Positions 8,300 through 15,639 of a DNA stretch of 64,000 nt are shown here, piece after piece. The DNA comes from Streptomyces flaveolus. GTDB lineage: Bacteria > Actinomycetota > Actinomycetes > Streptomycetales > Streptomycetaceae. A program made the translations under genes and the position numbers. The first letter of the stretch is position 1; each line of letters starts with the position of its first letter. Under the pieces are notes generated by a model. The model was given only the letters and a program-made list of their open reading frames with translations, searched no databases and had not been told where the DNA came from. The stretch is from NCBI RefSeq assembly GCF_000716535.1, contig NZ_JNWV01000014.1:1-64000 (forward strand). The letters are read 5' to 3'.

Positions 8300-8467
8300 C
8301 CCAACCCAACTCCTCGTTCACCGACGGCAGGTGACGTTCCGTCTTCTGCCCGTTTGGTGATACCCGGGCCGTTTGCGCCGTACGCCGGGAGGAGACAACA
8401 GGAGTACGGGTCTTTGCAGTTCAGCGGCCCGCACTGGGGAAACCCTTGCCTTGGAAGGCTGTTGGTC

Positions 8468-9034
8468 ATGGCCATAGCGCAGCCCGAGCGGGGCGGGCTG
8501 CTGCCCGAACGTCCGGGTCACCTTCGCGGCTCGCTCGCCACCACCGCCTGCATGGAGACACTGCAGGTCGGCTATCTGCACGCGGTCGCCGCCGCGGCCG
8601 GCTGCTCGCTGTCCCAGCCCTTTCCGGACAACGGCATCGACTGGCACGTCAGCCACAGCGCACCCGGCCACACCGTCGACGACGAGGTCACGATCAAGGT
8701 GCAGCTGAAGGCCACCTACCAGGTCCCGCCGAGCCCACCCGGGCGCACCTTCTCCTTCACCCTCGACAACGACCACCTGCGCAAGCTCGCCCGCACCCCC
8801 GTCTCGGTCCACAAGATCCTGGTCGTCATGCTCGTGCCGCGCTCCCAGGACGACTGGTTGCGCGCCAGCCACGACCGCCTCGACCTGAGGCACTGCTGCT
8901 ACTGGATCAACCTCGCGGGCCATCCCATCACCGGCCGGAACCGGACCACCGTGCGGATACCGACCTCGCGCATCTTCGACGACCGGGCGCTCTGCGAGAT
9001 CATGACGCGCGTCGGGACGGGAGGCAGACCATGA
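8468..9034 (+). CDS. DUF4365-domain protein, PD-(D/E)XK nuclease-like
   Basis: A 188-residue protein. The core NGIDWHV followed about 20 residues later by IKVQLKAT gives a D58...Q79-x-K81 arrangement, characteristic of DUF4365 proteins and of the restriction-endonuclease-like PD-(D/E)XK fold. E30 could supply a further metal ligand. Such proteins are suspected DNA nucleases, often found in accessory or defence loci, but none of the family's targets is visible here. The ATG at 8468 has a GGAAGG ribosome binding site at 8453-8458. The stop overlaps the start of the next gene as ATGA, so the two products are probably made together. Confidence 0.8.
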   Translation: MAIAQPERGGLLPERPGHLRGSLATTACMETLQVGYLHAVAAAAGCSLSQPFPDNGIDWHVSHSAPGHTVDDEVTIKVQLKATYQVPPSPPGRTFSFTLDNDHLRKLARTPVSVHKILVVMLVPRSQDDWLRASHDRLDLRHCCYWINLAGHPITGRNRTTVRIPTSRIFDDRALCEIMTRVGTGGRP

Positions 9035-10251
9035 GGAACCGTCCCTTCGACGAGCCGGTACGGCAGCTCCGGCCGCACCCCGACGACCTCCCCTGGAACC
9101 GGCCTCCCCAGCCCGCCGACGTCGACCCCGCCGTACTCGGCGCCCTGCTGCACCGGCACGGCTGGCAGCGGCGCGGCGGAGCACCCGGCCGGTACGGCCG
9201 CTGGACCCCGCCCGGCCCGGGCGGTGGCGGCGGAACCAGTCTGCTCGTCCCCGAGAGCCGCGCCTTCCCCGACAGCGACGACCTGCTCGGCGAGGCCCTC
9301 GACGCCCTCGCCCGCAGCCACACCCCCTCGGCGCGCGAGGTCCTGATCTCCCTCGCCGTACCCAGCGACGAGATCCGCTGGTGGCGTGACACCCCCAGCG
9401 GGCCGGCCGGCGCCGCCCCCTGGACGGCCGACGCCGACCTGCGCGGCGCCGCCCGGCAGACGCTGCTCGCCGCCGCGCTCGCCGCGCGCGCGTGTGCCGG
9501 CTACTACGGCGCCCGCCACCGCCGCTCCGCCGCCGCCCTCCTCGACGACGTCCTCGTCGGCCCCGCCACCGAGGGCCGCACCCTCACCGCCTTCGTCCCC
9601 GTGCCCACCGGCCGCCCCCTCGCCGTCCGCCTCCACCAGGCCCTCCACGCCGCCCGCGAGGCCATCGACTACCGGCGGGCCACCGGCGGGATGGACGCCT
9701 TCGACGGCGCCGTCGAGGCCGGTGTCAGCCGGGAACTCACCGAGGCGCTCGCCACCCTCGTCCGCGGCACCGAGGGCGCGCGCGTCGCCGTCGCCTGGGC
9801 ACCCGGCGCCGGCGTCCCGGAAGGCTGCGCCCCCTCCGCCGAACCCGTCGAGTTCTCACCCGGCGACCTGCCCGCGCTCCGCGAGGCCGCCGCCCGCTAC
9901 CTGCGCGCCGAACCCTCCGTCCCGGTCAGCGTCACCGGCGCCGTCGTCCGCATGCGCCGCTCCGGGCCCGGCGGCGAGGGCACCGTACGCCTGCGCGTCC
10001 TCGCCGGCGCCGACGTCCCGCACGTCCGGGTCACCCTGGACGAGGAGGACTACCGCATCGCCGGCCACGCCCACCTCGTCGGCCTCCCCGTCCGCGTGCA
10101 CGGCCGGCTGGAGCGCCGTGGCGGCTTCCGCAGGCTCACCGGCGCCTCGGGGGTCGTCCCCGTGCAGGTGGACGAGGCCGAGCGGGACCGGCTGCTGAAG
10201 TCCCTCCAGGAGAACCTCGACTTCTTCGAGGAGGCGTGCGGGGAGGCGTGA
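9031..10251 (+). CDS. Uncharacterised protein coupled to the DUF4365 gene
   Basis: A 406-residue soluble protein that I do not recognise. It starts at ATG 9031 inside the stop of the DUF4365 gene (ATGA). The first about 80 residues are proline- and glycine-rich and of low complexity (GPGGGGGTS near residue 70). A middle region (about 85-280) is mixed and alanine-rich. The last about 100 residues form a beta-rich unit (VSVTGAVVRMRR, then VRVTLDEEDY, VRVHGRLERRGGFRRL, VVPVQV) resembling an OB-like barrel, followed by an acidic helix ending FFEEACGEA. The coupling suggests that it binds, regulates or targets the nuclease-like partner (inference). Confidence 0.8.
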   Translation: MRNRPFDEPVRQLRPHPDDLPWNRPPQPADVDPAVLGALLHRHGWQRRGGAPGRYGRWTPPGPGGGGGTSLLVPESRAFPDSDDLLGEALDALARSHTPSAREVLISLAVPSDEIRWWRDTPSGPAGAAPWTADADLRGAARQTLLAAALAARACAGYYGARHRRSAAALLDDVLVGPATEGRTLTAFVPVPTGRPLAVRLHQALHAAREAIDYRRATGGMDAFDGAVEAGVSRELTEALATLVRGTEGARVAVAWAPGAGVPEGCAPSAEPVEFSPGDLPALREAAARYLRAEPSVPVSVTGAVVRMRRSGPGGEGTVRLRVLAGADVPHVRVTLDEEDYRIAGHAHLVGLPVRVHGRLERRGGFRRLTGASGVVPVQVDEAERDRLLKSLQENLDFFEEACGEA

Positions 10252-10301
10252 CGGGCGGGTGACCGAAGGTGACCGTTTCGCGGTCGGTGCCGTCGGGTCG
10301 G

Positions 10302-10307
10302 TACGAT
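10302..10307 (+). promoter_or_regulatory. Candidate -10 of the thrS promoter
   Basis: TACGAT lies 58 bp upstream of the thrS GTG in the only non-coding gap before it. No convincing -35 is seen at 16-18 bp. The 114-bp gap is too short for a T-box leader, and no T-box sequence is visible. Confidence 0.35.
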
Positions 10308-10365
10308 CGCCTGTGCGCGCGCTCCTGGTATGGCGCCGCACCCCACCTTCAGTCAGGAGAGACCG

Positions 10366-12342
10366 GTGTCAGACGTCCGTGTGATCATCCAACGCGATTC
10401 CGAGCGGGAAGAACGCGTGGTGACGACGGGCACTACGGCCGCCGACCTCTTCGCGGGCGAGCGCTCGATCATCGCCGCGCGCGTGGGCGGCGAGCTGAAG
10501 GACCTGGCGTACGAACTGTCCGACGGCGACGAGGTCGAGGGCGTCGAGATCTCGTCCGAGGACGGCCTGAACATCCTGCGCCACTCCACCGCGCACGTCA
10601 TGGCGCAGGCCGTGCAGGAACTCTTCCCCGAGGCCAAGCTGGGCATCGGCCCGCCCGTCAAGGACGGCTTCTACTACGACTTCGACGTCGAGAAGCCGTT
10701 CACGCCCGAGGATCTCAAGGCCATCGAGAAGAAGATGCAGGAGATCCAGAAGCGCGGGCAGCGCTTCTCCCGCCGTGTCGTCACCGACGAGGCGGCCCGC
10801 GAGGAACTGGCGGACGAGCCGTACAAGCTGGAGCTGATCGGCCTCAAGGGCTCGGCGTCGCACGACGACGGCGCGGACGTCGAGGTCGGCGCCGGCGAGC
10901 TGACGATCTACGACAACCTGGACGCCAAGACCGGTGAGCTGTGCTGGAAGGACCTGTGCCGCGGTCCGCACCTGCCGTCGACCCGCCTGATCCCGGCGTT
11001 CAAGCTGATGCGCAACGCGGCCGCCTACTGGCGCGGCAGCGAGAAGAACCCGATGCTCCAGCGCATCTACGGCACCGCCTGGCCGTCCAAGGACGAGCTG
11101 AAGGCGCACCTGGACTTCCTCGCCGAGGCCGAGAAGCGCGACCACCGCAAGCTCGGCTCCGAGCTGGACCTCTTCTCCATCCCCGAGCAGATCGGCTCCG
11201 GCCTCGCGGTCTTCCACCCCAAGGGCGGCATCGTCCGCCGGGTCATGGAGGACTACTCGCGCCGCCGCCACGAGGAAGAGGGCTACGAGTTCGTCTACAC
11301 CCCGCACGCGACGAAGGGGAAGCTCTTCGAGACGTCCGGGCACCTGGACTGGTACGCCGAGGGCATGTACCCGCCCATGCAGCTCGACGAGGGCGTGGAC
11401 TACTACCTCAAGCCCATGAACTGCCCGATGCACAACCTGATCTTCGACGCGCGTGGCCGTTCCTACCGCGAACTGCCCCTGCGCCTCTTCGAGTTCGGGA
11501 CCGTGTACCGGTACGAGAAGTCGGGCGTCGTGCACGGCCTGACCCGCGCGCGGGGCTTCACGCAGGACGACGCGCACATCTACTGCACCCGTGAGCAGAT
11601 GTCCGAGGAGCTGGACAGGACGCTCACCTTCGTCCTCGGCCTGCTGCGCGACTACGGTCTGACCGACTTCTACCTGGAGCTGTCCACCAAGGACCCGGAG
11701 AAGTTCGTCGGTTCCGACGAGGTCTGGGAGGAGGCGACCGAGACCCTGCGCCAGGTCGCCGAGAAGCAGGGCCTGCCCCTCGTCCCCGACCCGGGCGGTG
11801 CCGCCTTCTACGGCCCGAAGATCTCGGTGCAGGCCAAGGACGCCATCGGCCGGACCTGGCAGATGTCGACCATCCAGCTCGACTTCAACCTGCCCGAGCG
11901 GTTCAACCTGGAGTACACCGGTCCGGACGGCTCCAAGCAGCGCCCGGTCATGATCCACCGCGCGCTGTTCGGCTCCATCGAGCGCTTCTTCGCCGTCCTC
12001 CTGGAGCACTACGCGGGTGCCTTCCCGGCGTGGCTGGCCCCGGTCCAGGCGATCGGCATCCCGATCGGTGACGCGCACGTGGAGTACCTGCAGAAGTTCG
12101 CGACCGCGGCCAAGAAGCAGGGCCTGCGCGTCGAGGTGGACTCCTCCTCCGACCGCATGCAGAAGAAGATCCGCAACGCCCAGAAGCAGAAGGTGCCCTT
12201 CATGGTCATCGCGGGCGACGAGGACATGTCGAACGGCTCGGTGTCCTTCCGCTACCGCGACGGCTCGCAGGAGAACGGCATCCCGTTCGACGAGGCCATC
12301 GCGAAGATCGCGAAGGTGGTCGAGGAGCGGTCCCAGGTCTGA
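10366..12342 (+). CDS. thrS: Threonyl-tRNA synthetase
   Basis: A 658-residue class II aminoacyl-tRNA synthetase that charges tRNA-Thr in the cytoplasm. The order is a TGS domain (about 1-62), an editing/second domain with [11 protein letters not shown], the catalytic core with the zinc-binding segment MNCPMH, motif 2 around the [10 protein letters not shown] segment with FTQDDAH, and motif 3 around [11 protein letters not shown]. The C-terminal anticodon-binding domain includes [10 protein letters not shown]. The length is typical. The GTG at 10366 follows AGGAGA at 10355-10360. An upstream in-frame ATG at 10330 would add 12 residues without a ribosome binding site. The gene is monocistronic, ending at a strong hairpin. 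Confidence 0.97.
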   Translation: MSDVRVIIQRDSEREERVVTTGTTAADLFAGERSIIAARVGGELKDLAYELSDGDEVEGVEISSEDGLNILRHSTAHVMAQAVQELFPEAKLGIGPPVKDGFYYDFDVEKPFTPEDLKAIEKKMQEIQKRGQRFSRRVVTDEAAREELADEPYKLELIGLKGSASHDDGADVEVGAGELTIYDNLDAKTGELCWKDLCRGPHLPSTRLIPAFKLMRNAAAYWRGSEKNPMLQRIYGTAWPSKDELKAHLDFLAEAEKRDHRKLGSELDLFSIPEQIGSGLAVFHPKGGIVRRVMEDYSRRRHEEEGYEFVYTPHATKGKLFETSGHLDWYAEGMYPPMQLDEGVDYYLKPMNCPMHNLIFDARGRSYRELPLRLFEFGTVYRYEKSGVVHGLTRARGFTQDDAHIYCTREQMSEELDRTLTFVLGLLRDYGLTDFYLELSTKDPEKFVGSDEVWEEATETLRQVAEKQGLPLVPDPGGAAFYGPKISVQAKDAIGRTWQMSTIQLDFNLPERFNLEYTGPDGSKQRPVMIHRALFGSIERFFAVLLEHYAGAFPAWLAPVQAIGIPIGDAHVEYLQKFATAAKKQGLRVEVDSSSDRMQKKIRNAQKQKVPFMVIAGDEDMSNGSVSFRYRDGSQENGIPFDEAIAKIAKVVEERSQV

Positions 12343-12357
12343 ACGGCCTGAGCCTCG

Positions 12358-12389
12358 AGGGCCCCCGGGATCACGGTCCCGGGGGCCCT
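12358..12389. terminator. Shared terminator between thrS and the K+ channel gene
   Basis: A perfect 13-bp stem pairs AGGGCCCCCGGGA (12358-12370) with its complement at 12377-12389 around loop TCACGG. It starts 15 bp after the thrS stop. It overlaps the last codons of the convergent channel gene (GPPGP), whose stop is at 12371-12373, so it can end both transcripts. Confidence 0.88.
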
Positions 12390-13045
12390 TCCCTGTCCTC
12401 GTCCCCCTCCTGGGAGAACCGCTGGAGCAGCAGCGACGAGACGGACCCCGTCACCGCGCCCAGCAGGGCGAGGCCGCAGGCCATGAGGCCCACGGCGATC
12501 GTGCGGCCCCAGGGGGTGACGGGGGTGACGTCGCCGTAGCCGACGGTCGCCAGGGTGGAGCAGGTCCACCACACCGAGTCGCCGAACGTGCGGATCGTGG
12601 CGTGCGGGGCCCCGCGTTCCTGCTGGTACACGGCGAGCGCGCCGGAGAAGCCCAGGAGCAGCGCGGACAGGCCGGCGTAGAGCACCACGCGCGCGTGCAG
12701 CGTGAGCCGGGCGCGGCCACTCCTGCGCCGGACCACGTCGTACAGCCGCACGATCCGCAGCGGCCACAGCAGCGGCAGCAGCATGACCAGAGTGTCCAGC
12801 CAGTGACGGGTCAGGAAGCCGAGCCCGCGGCCGCTCAGCCGCCAGTGCACCGCGTAGTCGACGACGAACACCGCCCAGGCGGCCCCGATGACCGCCCGCA
12901 GGAGGTCGTGTGCGATCGGGGGCAGGCCCGGCACCAGCACGTGCGCCGCGTAGCCGGCGAGGTAGAGCAGCGACGCGACGCCGAGAGGCAGCGCGGCGCG
13001 CCCCTCCCAGCGTTCCCAGCGACGCGTACGGCCGTCGTCGTCCAC
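12371..13045 (-). CDS. Voltage-gated-type potassium channel subunit
   Basis: A 224-residue membrane protein from the GTG at 13045. It has six predicted transmembrane helices (about 18-35, 48-66, 82-98, 97-108 as a short arginine-bearing S4-like stretch, 119-139 and 182-207). The selectivity filter TVGYGD (167-172) lies between the last two. It should form a tetrameric K+ pore, and the reduced set of S4 arginines (RIVRLYDVVRRR) makes voltage sensing uncertain. The frame stays open to an ATG at 13126, but that would overlap the divergent HIT gene, so a start at 13045 (or GTG 13066) is preferred. An 18-bp palindrome sits exactly at the chosen start. Confidence 0.85.
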   Translation of the reverse strand: MDDDGRTRRWERWEGRAALPLGVASLLYLAGYAAHVLVPGLPPIAHDLLRAVIGAAWAVFVVDYAVHWRLSGRGLGFLTRHWLDTLVMLLPLLWPLRIVRLYDVVRRRSGRARLTLHARVVLYAGLSALLLGFSGALAVYQQERGAPHATIRTFGDSVWWTCSTLATVGYGDVTPVTPWGRTIAVGLMACGLALLGAVTGSVSSLLLQRFSQEGDEDREGPPGP

Positions 13046-13062
13046 CGGCCAAGCTTGGCCGG
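13045..13062. promoter_or_regulatory. 18-bp perfect palindrome between K+ channel and HIT genes
   Basis: CCGGCCAAGCTTGGCCGG reads identically on both strands. It lies at the start of the channel gene and 50 bp upstream of the HIT gene start. It could be a shared operator or a chance high-GC palindrome. Confidence 0.35.
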
Positions 13063-13112
13063 AGACCGTCCACCGGCCGCCCCGGCGACACGCCGGGAAG
13101 GGGTGAAGCCAT

Positions 13113-13676
13113 ATGCTGCCTAGCATGACGAGTGAGCCGGAGCAGCAGATCGGAGTGGGGACGCAGGACGCGTTCCAGCGCCTGTGGACGCCCCACCGGA
13201 TGGCCTACATCCAGGGCGAGAACAAGCCGACCGGCCCGGGGGCCGGCGACGGCTGCCCCTTCTGCTCGATTCCGGCCAAGTCGGACGAGGACGGGCTGAT
13301 CGTCCGGCGCGGTGAGCATGTGTACGCCGTACTCAACCTGTACCCGTACAACGGCGGCCATCTGATGACCGTGCCGTACCGTCATGTGGCCGACTACACG
13401 GATCTGACCGGGCCGGAGACCGCCGAGCTGGGGGAGCTGACCAAGCAGGCGATGACCGCCCTGCGGACCGCGTCCGGCGCACAGGGCTTCAACATCGGCA
13501 TGAACCAGGGCACGGTCGCGGGGGCAGGCATCGCCGCGCATCTGCACCAGCACATCGTCCCGCGCTGGGGCGGCGACACGAACTTCATGCCGGTCGTGGG
13601 CCACACCAGGGTGCTGCCGCAGTTGCTGGCGGACACCCGGAAGATGCTGGCGGAGGCGTGGCCGACGGCGGCCTGA
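13113..13676 (+). CDS. HIT-family nucleotide hydrolase/transferase
   Basis: A 187-residue protein with the histidine-triad signature HLHQHIVPRW, the conserved NLYPYNGGHLM strand and a CPFC pair near the N-terminus. It most resembles actinobacterial Ap4A phosphorylase/AMP-binding HIT proteins. These act on dinucleoside polyphosphates or nucleoside phosphoramidates; the exact substrate cannot be told. The ATG at 13113 is 6 nt after AGGGGTGA, an ideal spacing. An ATG at 13125 (MTSEPEQQ) is also plausible but is 18 nt from the ribosome binding site. In several actinobacteria a HIT gene lies just upstream of the PIM genes, as loosely here. Confidence 0.9.
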   Translation: MLPSMTSEPEQQIGVGTQDAFQRLWTPHRMAYIQGENKPTGPGAGDGCPFCSIPAKSDEDGLIVRRGEHVYAVLNLYPYNGGHLMTVPYRHVADYTDLTGPETAELGELTKQAMTALRTASGAQGFNIGMNQGTVAGAGIAAHLHQHIVPRWGGDTNFMPVVGHTRVLPQLLADTRKMLAEAWPTAA

Positions 13677-13781
13677 CCCGCCTGCCCCGCGTGCGAGGAC
13701 GAGACCGTCTGCCGGTCACGGGCGATGCGGAGGTCCGGGGCCGCGGCCCCACGCCCCCGCACCGGCCGAACCGCCGCGGGC

Positions 13782-15440
13782 CTACGCGTCGTAGAGGTCG
13801 GCCTTCTTCGGTGTCGGGTCCTGGACGTTGCCGCTGAGGAAGGCCGAGCGGGCGCCGAACTTCTCCGTGTTCACGCCGTTCTCCTCCAGCAGCTTGATCG
13901 CGGCGGAGTGGACCACGCGCAGCACCGGTGTCGCCGCGCGCAACGCGTCGTCGGCCATGAAGCGGTGGCGCCACGGCTGGTCGGCCCAGGCGTGCCGCAG
14001 GCCGAACGGCTCGGGCAGGCCGAGCGAGCCGCCGAGCCAGTTCAGCAGCGGCGGGTACCAGGTCAGCGGGGCGCGCACGGCGAGCCGTACGACCTCGTCG
14101 GTGGTGACCAGCGGCAGCTTGATCGTGCGGTTCTCCCAGGGTTTGAGGGACTTGGCGACCTCCTTGGTCGGCGCCTCCGGCTTGCTGGTGAACAGCGGGT
14201 TCACCGGTCCCAGCGCGTGCCCGGTGACCTCGATGCGCAGGGTCTCGTGCAGCACGGTCACGGTGATCAGCATGGTGATGACCAGCTGTCCGTCCCAGAG
14301 GGTCCACTGCACGCCCAGGTAGTGCCGGTCGCCGCTGCCGAACTGCTGCTTGTTGCAGATCTCCTGTATGGCGTGCGGCTTGACCTGGAAGGCCTCGACG
14401 TCGGTGCCCTCGGGCCGGGACACCGCCGTGGCCTTCTCGCCGATCGGGGTGACGATCCAGTGCCGTATCGACGGCTTGGGGAAGCCGCCGGTGTTCAGGG
14501 GGCCGCGCTCCAGGAGGGTGAGCTGGTCGTGGATCGCGCGGATGACGTCCCAGCTGCGGAAGGGGTGGATCTCCCGGCCGGGGTCGGCGGGCACGAGGTC
14601 CTCGGCGAGCTGCCAGGCGCCCCAGCGGGTGCCCATGCCGAGTATGCCCTTGGGGCCGGCGTAGAAGACCGAGTTGGACTGCTGCTCGGCGCTCAGCCGG
14701 GCCAGTGACTGCCGCAGTGCCTCCGCGGCGGTCTGGCCGGGGCCGCGGGGCACGGCCTCCGGGACCTTGGCGCCGACGCTGGTGCCCGAGAGCAGGCCGT
14801 CCCAGCGGGCCCGCAGGTCCTTGGCGGTGCGCTCGCAGATCTGCTTGGCCCAGAGCCAGCCGAGCACGGGGACGACCACGGACGCGCGGGCGTACCACGC
14901 CCAGAAGCCGGAGAACGGCATCTTGAGCAGGAACAGCGCGGCGAGCACGCCGACGCCCAGCAGGAGCGCGGTGCCCAGTGCCCCGGCCCGCTTGTCGTCG
15001 CGCTTGGCGACGAAGGTGCGCAGCTGGAAGACGAGCAGCCAGCCGATCATCCCGGGCAGGAAGAGCAGGCCGCAGACGACGGTGATGGCGGTCAGGCGGT
15101 TGTCGCGCTCCCGGCGGATGTTGTTGGCGGCCAGGGCGTGTTCAACGACGAACTGCGGTTCGGAGCCGAAGGACTGGATGAGCGGCTTGCGGCCGGGGGC
15201 CAGCATCCGGTCGACCAGGGCCCGGGAGAACGCCTCGCCGAGGTTGGGCCGGAACAGCTTGATCCGGCCGGGCTTGACGGTCGACTGGTGCCACTCGTTG
15301 TCGGCCTTCTTGATCTCCTCGACCGGGCTGTCCCGGTACGCCGCGGAGGCCAGCGCGGAGGTCGCCGCCTGCCCCTCGTCGCCCGAGACGGGTACCTGGG
15401 GCCCGTCCCACTCCGTTCCAAACGACATTCCCGCCCCCAT
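13782..15440 (-). CDS. Large uncharacterised membrane protein
   Basis: About 552 residues that I do not recognise. The N-terminal about 100 residues are soluble (SFGTEWDGPQVPV onward). Then come three hydrophobic helices at about residues 115-140, 150-172 and 178-200. A long soluble C-terminal region of about 350 residues follows, with WHQ/RHW aromatic motifs and an amphipathic stretch (LVITMLITVTVLHE). The architecture (short membrane anchor with a large cytoplasmic domain) suggests a scaffold or stress-response component rather than a transporter. Starts at 15440 (MGAGMSFG) or 15428 (MSFGTEW) are both possible. It is separated from the convergent HIT gene by 105 bp and is probably monocistronic. 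Confidence 0.75.
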   Translation of the reverse strand: MGAGMSFGTEWDGPQVPVSGDEGQAATSALASAAYRDSPVEEIKKADNEWHQSTVKPGRIKLFRPNLGEAFSRALVDRMLAPGRKPLIQSFGSEPQFVVEHALAANNIRRERDNRLTAITVVCGLLFLPGMIGWLLVFQLRTFVAKRDDKRAGALGTALLLGVGVLAALFLLKMPFSGFWAWYARASVVVPVLGWLWAKQICERTAKDLRARWDGLLSGTSVGAKVPEAVPRGPGQTAAEALRQSLARLSAEQQSNSVFYAGPKGILGMGTRWGAWQLAEDLVPADPGREIHPFRSWDVIRAIHDQLTLLERGPLNTGGFPKPSIRHWIVTPIGEKATAVSRPEGTDVEAFQVKPHAIQEICNKQQFGSGDRHYLGVQWTLWDGQLVITMLITVTVLHETLRIEVTGHALGPVNPLFTSKPEAPTKEVAKSLKPWENRTIKLPLVTTDEVVRLAVRAPLTWYPPLLNWLGGSLGLPEPFGLRHAWADQPWRHRFMADDALRAATPVLRVVHSAAIKLLEENGVNTEKFGARSAFLSGNVQDPTPKKADLYDA

Positions 15441-15639
15441 CGCCGCCGGTGCCGTTCCTGCGGCCTTCCCGACTTCCCTGCTCCGCACACCTGTTGGACC
15501 GGTCGCCGTGCCGACACCGGTCGGCTGCCGGTCGGTTGCGGCACGACGACATCAGGTGATCAGCGTATCCGCCGGCACCGACAACGCGTGGGCGGACGGC
15601 CGAAGCCGCCCGCCCGTGCGCCGGTCGTGCGCCGGCGGA

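Noticed and set aside
10252..10365. T-box leader before thrS
   Set aside because: The gap is only 114 bp and lacks the T-box sequence and specifier stem; no T-box was seen before alaS or hisS either.
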